Source of the DNA: Candidatus Kosakonia sp. 282A-S69
Lineage (GTDB): Bacteria > Pseudomonadota > Gammaproteobacteria > Enterobacterales > Enterobacteriaceae
Direction: 5' to 3'
Assembly: GCF_029433855.1 (NCBI RefSeq)
Contig: NZ_JAROAU010000003.1
Location: 926,729-990,728 of the forward strand
Length of the DNA stretch: 64,000 nucleotides
Shown here piece by piece: positions 27,498 to 39,343 of this stretch. The notes below the pieces were generated by a model that was not told the origin of the DNA, did not search any database, and saw nothing but the letters and a program-made list of their open reading frames with translations. The position numbers and the translations under genes are program-made. Within the stretch, counting starts at the first letter, position 1. The number at the start of each line of letters is the position of its first letter.

Positions 27498-29258
27498 TCA
27501 GTTAGCGATAAACCGTTTTTCATCGGTCAGCACCTGCAGCAGTAAACTGAGCTGCGGTTTCTGATCGTGGATCTTCTCACCCTGCGCATCCCAGGACTTG
27601 TAGTTACCATTCTGATCGAGCACCAGCGTCATCTGCGGCGTGGTAATCGCCAGCGTATTGTTGTTCGCGGCGGTCACCCAGTTATGGCGGCGCGTAGCGG
27701 TAAAGAGATCCTGCCCCTGCGAATACTCATTGGCCGGGGTGCTGACATGCAGCAGACGCTGCATCAGGGTGGTCATCACATCCTGATGATCCGTCAGTCG
27801 GGTAATACGCTGCGCAGGCGTACCAGGCCAGTGCACAACCAGCGGAACATGCAGGCGGCTGCGCGACCAGTCAAAGGTCGAGTCCTGCTGATCGGCCGGA
27901 ATGCCGCGACCGGCGGTGATCACCACCACCGTGTTGTCCATTTTCCCGGACGCGCGCAGCGCATCCAGCACGCGGGCAATCTGCGCATCCACATCGGCGG
28001 CAGCCCGGCTGTACTTACGCGCAAAGCCTGGGGTGTCGGTCTCAAGCGCGGCGGTGCCGTTGAGGGAGACCCATGAGAACCAGCGGGTATCTTCCTGCGC
28101 GTCATGGGACAGCCAGTTGATCCACTGATCGGCGGTCTGCGCATCACTCTGGCTTTTCGCCGCCGGCAGCGAGAAATCAGAGAGCAGCGCCTGGCGATAG
28201 AGCGGGCTGCTGAAGCCATCGGAGGAGAAGAGGCCCAGCTGGTAGCCCTGCTGATTCAGGGCGGTGATCAGCGCAGCCGGAATGCGCGCCGACATCACGC
28301 CATCCATATAGCTCGGCGAAATGCCGTAGAAGAGGCCGAAGTAGCCGTTATCGGCACTATTCCCGGCGCTCATATGCTGGGTAAAGTTAACATTCTGCCC
28401 GGCAAAGCTCGCCAGCTGTGGCATCTGTTTTTCGTAACGGGCGTAGTTCAGGCCATCAACGGTAATCAGCAGCACATTCTGCCCGGAGCCCATATCGAGA
28501 TAGCGCAGATCGCTTAACGGATACTGTACCGATACCGCTTCCGGGTTACCTTGCTCCACCAGCCGACGCTGGTAATCCTGCGCATCCAGCAGACCATGTT
28601 TTTCGAGGAAGCGGCGCGCAGTCATCGGATAAGAGAGCGGCAGATTGGCGCGCTGCATGGTGATCGGGCGATAGAAGTTGGCATCTGCCCAGATATACAT
28701 CACATGGGTGGCAATAAAGGAGACGAAAAAGAGGGCGGCCACCGGTTTGGCAAAGTGGCGACGGCGCGTGAGGCTGCGCAGCTTCTGCCAGCTCCAGGTG
28801 GCAAACAGCATCTCAATCAACAAAATGATCGGCACGCTGATAAACATCAGCTGCCAGTCGCGGGCCATCTCGTTCTGATCGGGGTTAATGACCAGCTCCC
28901 AGACCACCGGATTAAGGTGCAGGTGAAAACGGGTAAAGACTTCGCTGTCGATAAGCAGCAGCGTCATGCCTGCGGTGGCGAGGATCGCCGAGAGCACGCG
29001 CATCAGCCGCTGCGACATCACAATAAAGGTCAGCGGGAAGAGGATCAGCAGATAGGTGGCGAACACCACGAAGCTGAAGTGGCCCACCAGGCTCAGCCAG
29101 GAGTAAACACGCCCGGAGAGCGTGGTCGGCCAGTCGGCAACAAACAGGTAACGGCTACCGAGCACGATGGACAACAAAATGTTGAACAGCGCGAACCAGT
29201 GCCCCCAGCTTACCATCTGGGAGACTTTTTCACGGTAGCGTTGACGATTAGTCACCAT
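27498..29258 (-). CDS. yejM: Cardiolipin/LPS-sensing inner membrane protein YejM (PbgA, LapC)
   Basis: Essential inner-membrane protein that senses periplasmic LPS and controls LapB/FtsH-mediated LpxC turnover, thus LPS synthesis. It has 586 aa, as in E. coli. Five TM helices within residues 1-190 are followed by a basic linker (SLTRRRHFAK) involved in lipid A binding, then a periplasmic sulfatase/alkaline-phosphatase-like domain (about 245-586) with VLLITVDGLNY in place of the catalytic metal site. Start ATG at 29258, 18 bp after yejL, so the two are likely cotranscribed. Confidence 0.96.
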   Translation of the reverse strand: MVTNRQRYREKVSQMVSWGHWFALFNILLSIVLGSRYLFVADWPTTLSGRVYSWLSLVGHFSFVVFATYLLILFPLTFIVMSQRLMRVLSAILATAGMTLLLIDSEVFTRFHLHLNPVVWELVINPDQNEMARDWQLMFISVPIILLIEMLFATWSWQKLRSLTRRRHFAKPVAALFFVSFIATHVMYIWADANFYRPITMQRANLPLSYPMTARRFLEKHGLLDAQDYQRRLVEQGNPEAVSVQYPLSDLRYLDMGSGQNVLLITVDGLNYARYEKQMPQLASFAGQNVNFTQHMSAGNSADNGYFGLFYGISPSYMDGVMSARIPAALITALNQQGYQLGLFSSDGFSSPLYRQALLSDFSLPAAKSQSDAQTADQWINWLSHDAQEDTRWFSWVSLNGTAALETDTPGFARKYSRAAADVDAQIARVLDALRASGKMDNTVVVITAGRGIPADQQDSTFDWSRSRLHVPLVVHWPGTPAQRITRLTDHQDVMTTLMQRLLHVSTPANEYSQGQDLFTATRRHNWVTAANNNTLAITTPQMTLVLDQNGNYKSWDAQGEKIHDQKPQLSLLLQVLTDEKRFIAN

Positions 29259-29276
29259 AAACTGTTGTGATTTCCC

Positions 29277-29504
29277 TTAGTGCGCTTTGTCGTCGCCAAT
29301 GGACGATTGCAGTGCCCTGGCGAACGATGTCGCGATGGCCTGACGCTGCGCGGGGGCGACGCTGCTGTTAATCAGGTTGGTCACCATATTGCCCAGCACC
29401 ATTAACGAGAGGTCGGCCGGTGCTTTGTGTTTTTCCAGTACGTTGGCCAGCTCACTGAGCAGCTGTTCAACGTGTTCATCACTGTAGCGGGAGATTTGTG
29501 GCAT
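29277..29504 (-). CDS. yejL: UPF0352 family protein YejL
   Basis: Small cytoplasmic helical protein of 75 aa, the same length as E. coli YejL. The family forms a small all-helical dimer; its function is unknown. Sequence [19 protein letters not shown] matches the family start. It is the first gene of yejLM, divergent from yejK across about 133 bp. Confidence 0.93.
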   Translation of the reverse strand: MPQISRYSDEHVEQLLSELANVLEKHKAPADLSLMVLGNMVTNLINSSVAPAQRQAIATSFARALQSSIGDDKAH

Positions 29505-29637
29505 AAATCGAAATCAGTCTCTTCATGAAAGGGCAACATCTTACCGTAGCAAGAGCTTTTTTTCTGCTTTTTTATCAGCAGTTGCACCGCGGCGTTGGTG
29601 GTGGTTGAATACCGCCGGTCAAAAAGGAGAGTTTATC

Positions 29638-30645
29638 ATGAGTCTGGACATCAACCAGATTGCCCTGCACCAGCTTATCAAGCGCGATGAGCAAACCCTT
29701 GAACTGGTGCTGCGCGATTCTTTGCTCGAACCCACCCCGCCCGTCGAAGAGATGGTGGCAGAACTGCACCGGGTCTATAGCGCAAAAAGTAAAGCCTATG
29801 GCCTGTTTAATGAAGAGAGCGAGCTGGCACAGGCGCTGCGTCTGCAACGTCAGGGCGAAGAGGCATTTCTGGCCTTCAGCCGCGCAGCGACCGGGCGCTT
29901 ACGTGATGAACTGGCGAAATACCCCTTTGCCGACGGCGGTATTGTGCTGTTTTGCCACTACCGTTATCTGGCGGTGGAGTATCTGTTGGTTGCGGTGCTG
30001 AACAACTTAAGCAGCATGCGCGTCAATGAAAACCTCGATATCAGCTCGACCCACTATCTCGATATCAATCACGCCGATATCGTTGCGCGCGTCGACTTAA
30101 CCGAGTGGGAGACCAACCCGGAGTCAACGCGTTACCTTACCTTCCTGAAAGGGCGGGTAGGACGCAAGGTTGCGGATTTCTTTATGGATTTCCTCGGCGC
30201 CAGCGAAGGGCTGAATGCAAAAGCGCAGAACCGTGGGCTGCTGCAGGCGGTCGACGATTTTACCGCCCAGGCAGAGCTTGATAAATCCGAGCGTCAAACC
30301 GTGCGTCAGCAGGTCTATACCTACTGTAACGAGCAGCTGCAGGCGGGCGAGGAGATTGAGCTGGCGTCGCTCTCAAAAGAGCTGGCGGGCGTAAGCGAAG
30401 TGAGCTTTGAAGAGTTTACCGCAGGCCAGGGCTACGAGCTGGAAGAGAGCTTCCCGGCGGATCGCAGCACGTTGCGGCAGCTAACCAAATATGCCGGCAG
30501 CGGAGGCGGGCTGACCATCAATTTTGATGCGCTGCTGCTTGGCGAGCGCATCTTCTGGGATCCGGCTACCGATACGCTGACCATTAAAGGCACGCCGCCG
30601 AACCTGCGCGATCAGCTGCAGCGTCGGCTGAGCGGCGGAAAATAG
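29638..30645 (+). CDS. yejK: Nucleoid-associated protein YejK (NdpA)
   Basis: Nucleoid-associated protein of the NdpA/YejK family, described as a partner of topoisomerase IV and gyrase. The ATG at 29638 gives 335 aa (equal to E. coli) and has AAGGAGA directly upstream; the ATG at 29605 adds eleven unrelated residues. N-terminal segment [18 protein letters not shown] and the central DVNHAD-like [15 protein letters not shown] are family hallmarks. Followed by a bidirectional terminator. Confidence 0.96.
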   Translation: MSLDINQIALHQLIKRDEQTLELVLRDSLLEPTPPVEEMVAELHRVYSAKSKAYGLFNEESELAQALRLQRQGEEAFLAFSRAATGRLRDELAKYPFADGGIVLFCHYRYLAVEYLLVAVLNNLSSMRVNENLDISSTHYLDINHADIVARVDLTEWETNPESTRYLTFLKGRVGRKVADFFMDFLGASEGLNAKAQNRGLLQAVDDFTAQAELDKSERQTVRQQVYTYCNEQLQAGEEIELASLSKELAGVSEVSFEEFTAGQGYELEESFPADRSTLRQLTKYAGSGGGLTINFDALLLGERIFWDPATDTLTIKGTPPNLRDQLQRRLSGGK

Positions 30646-30650
30646 GCCAT

Positions 30651-30679
30651 AAAAAAACCCCGCCGGAGCGGGGTTTTTT
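30651..30679. terminator. Bidirectional terminator between yejK and rplY
   Basis: Stem CCCCGC / GCGGGG with CGGA loop (30658-30673), flanked by a run of A on the left and T on the right, so it works for both convergent genes. Confidence 0.92.
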
Positions 30680-30696
30680 CTTCAACTTGTCAGCGA

Positions 30697-30981
30697 TTAC
30701 GCGCGAACGAAGTCGATGTGAGTCAGTTTAGGCTTGAACGCGTGACGCTGAACAGCCTGAATTTTGACTTTAACTTCTTTGCCATCGATAGCCAGGGTCA
30801 GAACTTCGCTGTAGAAGTCAGGCTTAGCCTGCATGTTCCACACTTTGTCGTGATCCAGTTCGATAGCGATCGGCGCTTCAGTTCCACCGTAGACGATAGC
30901 CGGGAACTTGTTCGCGGTGCGCAGGCGGCGGCTCGCACCCTTACCCTGCTCTTTACGTACTTCTGCGTTGATAGTAAACAT
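30697..30981 (-). CDS. rplY: 50S ribosomal protein L25
   Basis: 5S rRNA-binding protein L25 of 94 aa, the short form without the CTC-type C-terminal domain, identical in length to E. coli. Starts [21 protein letters not shown]; the GKGASRRLR loop contacts 5S rRNA loop E. Monocistronic by appearance: its own start region lies in a 124-bp gap after radD, and a terminator follows. Confidence 0.98.
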   Translation of the reverse strand: MFTINAEVRKEQGKGASRRLRTANKFPAIVYGGTEAPIAIELDHDKVWNMQAKPDFYSEVLTLAIDGKEVKVKIQAVQRHAFKPKLTHIDFVRA

Positions 30982-31105
30982 TTAAATCTCTCTTAAATAA
31001 ATCCTGTTACAGGCGACCCAGCAACAGGCAGATGATCGGCTTTGCGGATGCAAAAGCGGGCGGTATTCTATCCCCTAATGATTGATACATCAATCAAAAG
31101 TGCAC

Positions 31106-32866
31106 TTAGCCGCGTAATTCATGCGCCCGGCGGAAACGACCTTCGTAATCAAACACTTTTTCCCGCACCTGCCAGTACTGGCCCTTGAGCCGCGCAACGA
31201 CAAAATCGGGGTGGCGCAGCAGCGCCTGGCGGGCGACAATATCCGCCGCCACAATCCAGCGTAACGGCACGCCGGGCGTGCGCGTATGCGGGCGCATAAA
31301 GAGCTGCTCAAAGGCGGTGCGCTGCGCCGGGGTCTGTAAACGAAAGCGCTCGCTGACATCCGCGCCATCTTCATCGTAGTAGGTGATTTTCAGCCATTCA
31401 CCTTTCTCATCCGCGCCGTGCTGGAGCGTCATACCGCTGCAGCGCAGCACCAACGCATCTTTCAGCTTCAGCGCTGCTTTCAGCATATCGTCCGGGTCGA
31501 CAAGGATGGCATCGCAGCTGCGGCAGCGGCGGGCGGCGATATCATTCTCTGCGTTGCAGTGCGGGCAGTTTTTAAAGCGGAAGCGGTAATCGCACTGTTC
31601 GCGATGCCCGTCATCATCTTCAAACCAGCCCTGGCAGCGGCGGCCAAAGTGCTCAATCAGCGTGCCGTCAGCGGTGGTTTTGCCCCAGAAAGTGTTGGCA
31701 AAGCCGCAGCCCGGGCAGAAGACCTGCACCGGCACGTTATCGCTTTTACCTTTTGGTGCGCCAATCTCCGGGGCGTAGAGGTCGTGCGGGTTACCCGCGT
31801 AATCAAGGATCAGACAGTCGGTTTTCCCCGGCGCCAGGCGCAGGCCTCGACCCACAATTTGCTGATAGAGGCTGACGGATTCCGTCGGGCGCAAAATGGC
31901 AATCAGATCGACATGCGGTGCATCAAAGCCGGTGGTCAGCACCGCGACGTTGACCAGAAAACGGAACCGCTGCTGTTTAAAAGCTTCAATTAATTCATCG
32001 CGCTGCGGGCCGGGCGTTTCACCGGTGATCAGCGCCGCGTCGTCCGCAGGCAGCAGGCCGGTAATCTCGCGGGCGTGCTCCACCGTGGCGGCAAAAATCA
32101 TCGCCCCTTTGCGCGTCTGCGCAAACTCAACAATCTGGCTGACAATGTGTGGCGTAATGCGCTTCTGCTTCTTCAGTTCGCGGTTCAGCTCTGCTTCACT
32201 GAACAGGCCGTTGCTCTGCGTCTGTAAGCGGCTGAAGTCGTACTGCACCACCGGCATATCCAGCCGTTCCGGCGGGGTCAGATAACCGTGCTTGATCATA
32301 TAGCGCAGCGGCAGTTCATAAATACAGTCGCGGAACAGCGCCTTTTCATCCCCGCGCACCATGCCGTGATAATGAAAGCGATAAATCCAGCCTTTACCGA
32401 GGCGAAACGGGGTTGCCGTCAGGCCGAGCAGGCGAATGCGCGGGTTCACCTCCTTTAGATGGGAAAGAATTTGCTGATACTGGCTATCGTCGTCATCGCT
32501 GATGCGGTGGCACTCATCTACCACCAACAAGGAGAACTCCCCCTGGAACTGATCCAGGTTGCGCGCCACCGATTGCACGCTGCCGAACACCACTTTGCCG
32601 TGGCTCTGCTTGCGCTTCAGGCCGGCGGCGAAAATATCGGCTTCCAGTCCCAGGGCGATATATTTGGCATGGTTCTGCGCAACCAGCTCTTTCACATGGG
32701 CCAGCACCAGCACGCGGCCGCGCGCGAGGCGTGCCAGTTCGGCAATCACCAGGCTTTTGCCGGCACCGGTCGGCAGCACAATCACCGCAGGTTCAGCGTG
32801 TTGACGAAAATGGGCGAGGGTGGCATCCACCGCTTCACGTTGGTAGGGGCGTAGCGTAAAAGTCAT
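31106..32866 (-). CDS. radD: DNA repair helicase-like ATPase RadD
   Basis: Superfamily 2 ATPase taking part in double-strand break repair and RecA-mediated recombination, interacting with SSB. The ATG at 32866 gives 586 aa (equal to E. coli) starting MTFTLRPYQ; the ATG at 32908 is rejected. Walker A LPTGAGKS near 34, motif II VVDECHR, motif [12 protein letters not shown], motif [15 protein letters not shown] zinc module follows (CPGC...C...C, CPHC...CRSC) at about 385-460. Divergent from rsuA across 147 bp. Confidence 0.96.
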   Translation of the reverse strand: MTFTLRPYQREAVDATLAHFRQHAEPAVIVLPTGAGKSLVIAELARLARGRVLVLAHVKELVAQNHAKYIALGLEADIFAAGLKRKQSHGKVVFGSVQSVARNLDQFQGEFSLLVVDECHRISDDDDSQYQQILSHLKEVNPRIRLLGLTATPFRLGKGWIYRFHYHGMVRGDEKALFRDCIYELPLRYMIKHGYLTPPERLDMPVVQYDFSRLQTQSNGLFSEAELNRELKKQKRITPHIVSQIVEFAQTRKGAMIFAATVEHAREITGLLPADDAALITGETPGPQRDELIEAFKQQRFRFLVNVAVLTTGFDAPHVDLIAILRPTESVSLYQQIVGRGLRLAPGKTDCLILDYAGNPHDLYAPEIGAPKGKSDNVPVQVFCPGCGFANTFWGKTTADGTLIEHFGRRCQGWFEDDDGHREQCDYRFRFKNCPHCNAENDIAARRCRSCDAILVDPDDMLKAALKLKDALVLRCSGMTLQHGADEKGEWLKITYYDEDGADVSERFRLQTPAQRTAFEQLFMRPHTRTPGVPLRWIVAADIVARQALLRHPDFVVARLKGQYWQVREKVFDYEGRFRRAHELRG

Positions 32867-33013
32867 TGTCTCAACGGCGTTACAGATTGACGGCAGACAG
32901 TATGCCACGAAACTTTGCTTTAAGCGGTTTATGATGCTCGTTATACTTCAGGCTGTTCATCTCTTTTGTGGGCGCATTGCCCCCATTCAGCACCATACAG
33001 GCCAGAAAATTTC

Positions 33014-33721
33014 ATGCGACTTGATAAGTTTATCGCTCAGCAGCTTGGCGTAAGCCGCGCCATTGCCGGGCGCGAAATCCGCGGTAGCCGCGTTACGGTC
33101 GACGGCGATATCGTTCGCGATGCCGCCTTTAAACTGCAACCGGAACACGAGGTTGAGTACAACGGTAATACCCTCGTTCAGCAGACCGGCCCGCGCTATT
33201 TTATGCTGCATAAACCGGAAGGGTATGTCTGTTCCACGGAAGATCCCGATCACCCGACGGTGCTCTACTTCCTCGACGAGCCGGTCGCGCACAAGCTTCA
33301 CGCCGCGGGGCGTCTCGATATCGACACTACCGGTCTGGTGCTGATGACCGATGATGGTCAGTGGTCGCACCGCATTACCTCCCCGCGCCACCACTGCGAA
33401 AAGACCTACCTGGTGACGCTGGAGTCGCCAGTTGCAGAGGATACCGCCGCGCAGTTCGCCCACGGCGTCCAGCTGCATAATGAAAAAGATCTCACCAAGC
33501 CCGCCGTGCTGGAGGTGATTACGCCGACGCAGGTGCGCCTGACCATCAGCGAAGGGCGCTATCACCAGGTGAAGCGCATGTTTGCTGCCGTGGGTAACCA
33601 CGTTGTTGGGCTGCATCGCGAACGTATTGGCGGCATCCGGCTGGATGACGACCTCGCGCCGGGGGAGTACCGCGCGCTTACCGAGGATGAAATTGCCAGC
33701 GTTGGCATGCCCGTCCGCTAA
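33014..33721 (+). CDS. rsuA: 16S rRNA pseudouridine(516) synthase
   Basis: Makes pseudouridine 516 in 16S rRNA. The ATG at 33014 gives 235 aa (E. coli 231); the in-frame ATG at 32966 adds 16 residues with no homology I recognise. N-terminal S4 RNA-binding domain ([15 protein letters not shown]) and catalytic domain with [17 protein letters not shown], whose second Asp (LDxD) is the nucleophile near residue 102-104. Bcr starts 18 bp downstream, consistent with cotranscription. Confidence 0.96.
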   Translation: MRLDKFIAQQLGVSRAIAGREIRGSRVTVDGDIVRDAAFKLQPEHEVEYNGNTLVQQTGPRYFMLHKPEGYVCSTEDPDHPTVLYFLDEPVAHKLHAAGRLDIDTTGLVLMTDDGQWSHRITSPRHHCEKTYLVTLESPVAEDTAAQFAHGVQLHNEKDLTKPAVLEVITPTQVRLTISEGRYHQVKRMFAAVGNHVVGLHRERIGGIRLDDDLAPGEYRALTEDEIASVGMPVR

Positions 33722-33739
33722 CTTCAGGAGATTGCTGCC

Positions 33740-34933
33740 GTGACCAGCAGGCCACACTCATCACTGAGTATTGTCTTTATCCTTGGCCTGTTGGCCATGC
33801 TTATGCCGCTGTCGATTGATATGTATCTGCCTGCCTTGCCGGTGATTGCCGGGCAGTTTGGCGTACCGGCGGGTAGCGCGCAGATGACCCTCAGCAGCTA
33901 CATTCTCGGCTTTGCCATCGGCCAGCTCTTTTATGGTCCGATGGCAGACAGCATCGGGCGTAAGCCGGTGATCCTCGGCGGCACGCTGGTGTTCGCCGTT
34001 GCGGCGGTGGCCTGCGCGCTGGCGCAGAGTATCGAGCAGCTTATCTTTATGCGCTTTTTGCACGGCCTCGCCGCCGCGGCAGCCAGCGTGGTGATCAACG
34101 CCCTGATGCGCGATATCTACCCGCGCGAAGAGTTCTCGCGCATGATGTCGTTTGTCATGCTGGTAACCACCATCGCGCCGCTGCTGGCGCCGATGATTGG
34201 CGGCGCGGTGCTGATGTGGTTCAACTGGCACGCCATCTTCTGGATCCTCGCGCTGGCGGCGCTGCTGGCCTCCGGCATGATCGCCTTTTTCATCCGTGAA
34301 ACCTTACCGGTGGAGAAGCGGCATAAGTTCCATTTCCGCACCACCCTTGGCAACTTTGCCTCGCTGTTTCGCCACAAACGCGTGCTCAGCTATATGCTCG
34401 CCAGCGGCTTCAGCTTTGCCGGGATGTTCTCCTTCCTCAGCGCCGGGCCGTTTGTTTATATCGAAATCAATCACGTCTCGCCGCAGGATTTTGGCTACTA
34501 CTTTGCGCTTAATATCGTCTTCCTGTTTATCCTGACCATCATCAATGGCCGCTTTGTGCGCCGGGTTGGCGCGCTGAATATGTTCCGCAGCGGGCTGTGG
34601 ATCCAGTTCGTAATGGCGTTATGGATGGTGGTGACCGCGCTGCTGGATGTCGGTTTCTGGGCGCTGGTAGTGGGCGTGGCGGCGTTCGTCGGCTGCGTAA
34701 CGCTGGTGGCATCAAACGCGATGGCGGTGATCCTCGACGAATTTCCGCATATGGCCGGCACCGCCTCGTCGCTGGCGGGCACCTTTCGTTTCGGCATCGG
34801 GGCGATTGTCGGCGCGTTACTGTCGCTGGCGACCTTTAACACCGCCTGGCCGATGATCTGGTCCATGACCTTTTGCGCCACCTGTTCGGTTCTCTTCTAT
34901 CTCTATGCCAGCCGGACAAAAAAAGCGGCATAA
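33740..34933 (+). CDS. bcr: Bcr/CflA family drug efflux MFS transporter
   Basis: Twelve-TM major facilitator, DHA1 family; E. coli Bcr exports bicyclomycin, sulfonamides and L-cysteine. It has 397 aa (E. coli 396). GTG start at 33740 with CAGGAG at 33725-33730; E. coli uses the same GTG. TM1 motif [14 protein letters not shown] and the loop 2-3 signature [16 protein letters not shown] are clear. Downstream of rsuA, followed by a terminator. Confidence 0.95.
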   Translation: MTSRPHSSLSIVFILGLLAMLMPLSIDMYLPALPVIAGQFGVPAGSAQMTLSSYILGFAIGQLFYGPMADSIGRKPVILGGTLVFAVAAVACALAQSIEQLIFMRFLHGLAAAAASVVINALMRDIYPREEFSRMMSFVMLVTTIAPLLAPMIGGAVLMWFNWHAIFWILALAALLASGMIAFFIRETLPVEKRHKFHFRTTLGNFASLFRHKRVLSYMLASGFSFAGMFSFLSAGPFVYIEINHVSPQDFGYYFALNIVFLFILTIINGRFVRRVGALNMFRSGLWIQFVMALWMVVTALLDVGFWALVVGVAAFVGCVTLVASNAMAVILDEFPHMAGTASSLAGTFRFGIGAIVGALLSLATFNTAWPMIWSMTFCATCSVLFYLYASRTKKAA

Positions 34934-34943
34934 CCCCCCTCAA

Positions 34944-34966
34944 CAGGGAGCGTAACCCGCTCCCTG
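34944..34966 (+). terminator. Hairpin after bcr
   Basis: Nine-bp perfect stem CAGGGAGCG / CGCTCCCTG with loop TAACC, ten bases after the bcr stop. The T-rich stretch begins about 30 nt later, so it is a stem-loop of probable rather than certain terminator function. Confidence 0.65.
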
Positions 34967-35263
34967 CATGGCGACAGCTCAGGCAAAAGCCGCTCTCTTT
35001 TTGGGTTTTTTGTTTCTTTTATGTAAAAACCTGTCGTGTAAAAAGTCACATCTTTGTAGTGAAAAAGGTTGAGTTAGATCTCATAAACGGGTACATATAG
35101 CCGAAAAGTTGGCTTGCCGACGCGTCTAAACATGCTGATAAAAGCGCGGCAAACCCACACACTACGCGGGGTGCAACCTTTTCTCTGCCGCTGGCAGGAT
35201 GAAATGTGAATAGTGTGTTAATCTAGATGTGAAATATTTGTGAAGTGAAAGTGCTTCTGGGGA
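34967..35263. other. Intergenic region upstream of yejG
   Basis: About 300 bp with no gene seen. It starts T-rich (TTTTTGGGTTTTTTGTTTCTTTT near 34998-35022) and presumably holds the yejG promoter. GTGAAATATTTGTGAAGTGAAAG near 35230 is AT-rich with repeated GTGAA, but I could not assign an operator. Confidence 0.4.
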
Positions 35264-35614
35264 ATGAAAGTGAATACATTACAGCTCTCAATTATCCACC
35301 GTTTGCCCCAGTGCTATCGCTGGCGAGAGGGTTTTGCAGGTGCCAAAGTTGAACCGATTCCGCAAAACGGTCACGCGGCGGATGACGCGCTGGTGGCGCT
35401 AAAATTGCTCAGCCCGGACGGCGATAACGCCTGGCCGGTGATGCATAAACTCAGCCAGGCGCTCAGCGATATCGAAGTAGACTGCTCGGTGGTTGAATGC
35501 GAAGGTGAGCCGTGCCTGTTTGTCCACAGCCAGGATGAGTTTGCCGCGACCTGCCGCCTGAAAAACTTCGGCGTTGCCATCGCGGAACCCTTCTCCAACT
35601 ACAACCCGTTCTGA
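35264..35614 (+). CDS. yejG: YejG family protein
   Basis: Small conserved enterobacterial protein of unknown function. ATG at 35264 gives 116 aa; the GTG at 35270 gives 114 aa, equal to E. coli YejG, and sits at a better distance from the GGGG at 35259-35262. The C-terminus [22 protein letters not shown] is family-typical. Tail-to-tail with yejF, with only three bases between the two stops and no terminator between them. Confidence 0.9.
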   Translation: MKVNTLQLSIIHRLPQCYRWREGFAGAKVEPIPQNGHAADDALVALKLLSPDGDNAWPVMHKLSQALSDIEVDCSVVECEGEPCLFVHSQDEFAATCRLKNFGVAIAEPFSNYNPF

Positions 35615-35617
35615 ACC

Positions 35618-37207
<1,590 letters not shown>

Positions 37208-37208
37208 C

Positions 37209-38234
37209 TTACACCGCCTTATTGGGATCAAACGCGTCGCGCACCGCTTCGCCGATAAAGATCAGCACCGACAGCAGCAGCGCCGTTGAGATAAATGCCG
37301 CAATGCCGAGCCAGGGTGCCTGCAAATTATTTTTACCCTGCAATAGCAGTTCGCCAAGCGAAGGGGAGCCGAGCGGCAGCCCGAAACCGAGAAAATCGAG
37401 CGAGGTGAGGGTGCTGACCGAGCCGCTCAGAATAAAGGGGAAGAAGGTCAGCGTCGCCACCATCGCATTAGGCAGCATATGGCGCAGCATAATCGCGCCA
37501 TCGCTTACGCCCATCGCCTGCGCGGCGCGGATATAGTCGAAATTGCGCGTACGCAGAAACTCGGCGCGCACCACGCTCACCAGCGTCATCCAGCCGAATA
37601 GCACGGTAATACCGAGCAGCCACCAGAAGCCGGGCTGGATGACGCTTGAGAGCAAAATAATCAGGAACAGCGTCGGCAACCCGGACCACACCTCAATAAA
37701 ACGCTGGCCGAAGAGATCGATCTTACCGCCGTAATAACCCTGCACGGCACCGACCACGATGCCGATCACGCTGGAGCTGAGCGTCAGCAGCAGGCCAAAC
37801 AGCAGCGAGATGCGCGTGCCATAGAGAATGCGTGCCAGCACATCGCCGCCGTTGGCGTCGGTACCGAGCCAGTTTTGCGCCGACGGTGGAGAGGGGAAGG
37901 GCTGCGTCGTGGCGTAGTTAATGCTGCGCGCGCCGAAACGCACCGGTGCCCACAGCGCCCAGCCGTGCTCGTTAAGCTGCTTTTGCAGCCACGGATCCTG
38001 GTAATCCGCTCTTGTCGCCAGCGGGCCGCCAAAGTCGCTTTCGCTGTACTCTTTCACCAGCGGCACAAACCACTCGTCCTGATAGCGCACCAGCAGCGGC
38101 TTATCATTGGCGATCAGCTCCGAGCAGAGGCTCAGGACAAAAATCAGCACAAAGATCCATAACGACCAGTATCCACGGCGGTTCTGGCGAAAACGCGCCC
38201 AGCGCGCCTGGTTAACATAACTGAGAGTAAACAT
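37209..38234 (-). CDS. yejE: Peptide/microcin C ABC transporter permease YejE
   Basis: Inner-membrane permease of 341 aa, as in E. coli. One TM near residues 25-45, a long periplasmic stretch with the dipeptide-permease-specific GTDANGGDVLARILYG segment, then five TMs. The EAA-type loop RAAQAMGVSDGAIMLRHMLPNA contacts YejF. Its ATG overlaps the yejB stop by one base. Confidence 0.95.
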   Translation of the reverse strand: MFTLSYVNQARWARFRQNRRGYWSLWIFVLIFVLSLCSELIANDKPLLVRYQDEWFVPLVKEYSESDFGGPLATRADYQDPWLQKQLNEHGWALWAPVRFGARSINYATTQPFPSPPSAQNWLGTDANGGDVLARILYGTRISLLFGLLLTLSSSVIGIVVGAVQGYYGGKIDLFGQRFIEVWSGLPTLFLIILLSSVIQPGFWWLLGITVLFGWMTLVSVVRAEFLRTRNFDYIRAAQAMGVSDGAIMLRHMLPNAMVATLTFFPFILSGSVSTLTSLDFLGFGLPLGSPSLGELLLQGKNNLQAPWLGIAAFISTALLLSVLIFIGEAVRDAFDPNKAV

Positions 38235-39334
38235 CAGCGCCCCTCAAAATCGATACGCGGATCGACCAGCGTATAGGTGATATCGCTGACAATATTCAGC
38301 AGCAGGCCGATAAGGGAGAAGATATAGAGCGTGCCGAACATCACCGGGTAATCGCGCGAGACGGTCGCTTCATAGCCCAGCAGGCCGAGACCGTTGAGGG
38401 AGAAGATCACCTCAATCATCAGCGAACCGGTAAAAAACATGCTGACAAAAGTCGCGGGGAAGCCGGCAATCACCAGCAGCATGGCGTTGCGAAAGACGTG
38501 CTTACGCATGATATTGCGCTCGCTCACCCCTTTAGCGCGCGCCGTCACCACATACTGCTTGCGGATCTCATCCAGAAAGGAGTTTTTGGTGAGCATCGTC
38601 AGCGCGGCAAAGCCGCCAATCACCGTCGCCAGCACCGGCAAGGTAATGTGCCAGAGATAGTCGGCGGCCTGTTTATACCAGGGGAGCGTGGCGAAATCTG
38701 TCGACACCAGCCCGCGCAGCGGGAAGAAGTCATAGTAGCTGCCGCCCGCAAAGAAGATGATCAGCAAAATGGCAAACAAAAAAGGCGGGATGGCGTAGCC
38801 GACAATAATCAGCGCGCTGCTCCAGATATCAAACCGGCTGCCGCTGTAGACCGCTTTACGGATCCCTAGCGGGATCGACACCAGATAGATAATCAGCGTG
38901 CCCCACAGACCAAGGGTGATGGAGACCGGCAGGCTCTCTTTGATCAGTTGCAGCACCGAGGCGCTACGAAACAGGCTGTCGCCGAAATCGAAGCGGGCAT
39001 AATCCCACAGCATTTTGAAGTAGCGCTCGGAGAGCGGTTTATCGAAGCCATAGCGCTTCTTTATCTCTTCAATCACCTGCGGGTCGAGGCCGCGCCCGCC
39101 GCGATAGTGGCTGTCGTTGGTCAGCACATCGCCGACGCCGGTGCGCGCATGGCCTGCGCCCGTTCCCCCTCCGCCGGTGCCGGGCAACCGCCCCTGATCG
39201 CCAAACTCAATGGCGGCAATCGCCTGATCGACAGGACCGCCGGGCGCAACCTGCACAATAAAAAAGTTGATGGTAATAATCGCCCACAGGGTGGGGATCA
39301 GCAGCAATAAGCGGCGAATGAGATAGGCACCCAT
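38234..39334 (-). CDS. yejB: Peptide/microcin C ABC transporter permease YejB
   Basis: Inner-membrane permease of 366 aa (E. coli 364), six TMs. Starts [20 protein letters not shown], typical for OppB/DppB-like permeases. Residues about 45-75 form a Gly-rich periplasmic insert ([11 protein letters not shown]). The EAA loop [21 protein letters not shown] is intact. It lies nine bases after yejA. Confidence 0.95.
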   Translation of the reverse strand: MGAYLIRRLLLLIPTLWAIITINFFIVQVAPGGPVDQAIAAIEFGDQGRLPGTGGGGTGAGHARTGVGDVLTNDSHYRGGRGLDPQVIEEIKKRYGFDKPLSERYFKMLWDYARFDFGDSLFRSASVLQLIKESLPVSITLGLWGTLIIYLVSIPLGIRKAVYSGSRFDIWSSALIIVGYAIPPFLFAILLIIFFAGGSYYDFFPLRGLVSTDFATLPWYKQAADYLWHITLPVLATVIGGFAALTMLTKNSFLDEIRKQYVVTARAKGVSERNIMRKHVFRNAMLLVIAGFPATFVSMFFTGSLMIEVIFSLNGLGLLGYEATVSRDYPVMFGTLYIFSLIGLLLNIVSDITYTLVDPRIDFEGR

Positions 39335-39343
39335 CCCGACTCC

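Noticed and set aside
35030-35060. CRP site upstream of yejG (GTGTAAAAAGTCACA)
   Set aside because: The half-sites are separated by the wrong spacing for TGTGA-N6-TCACA.
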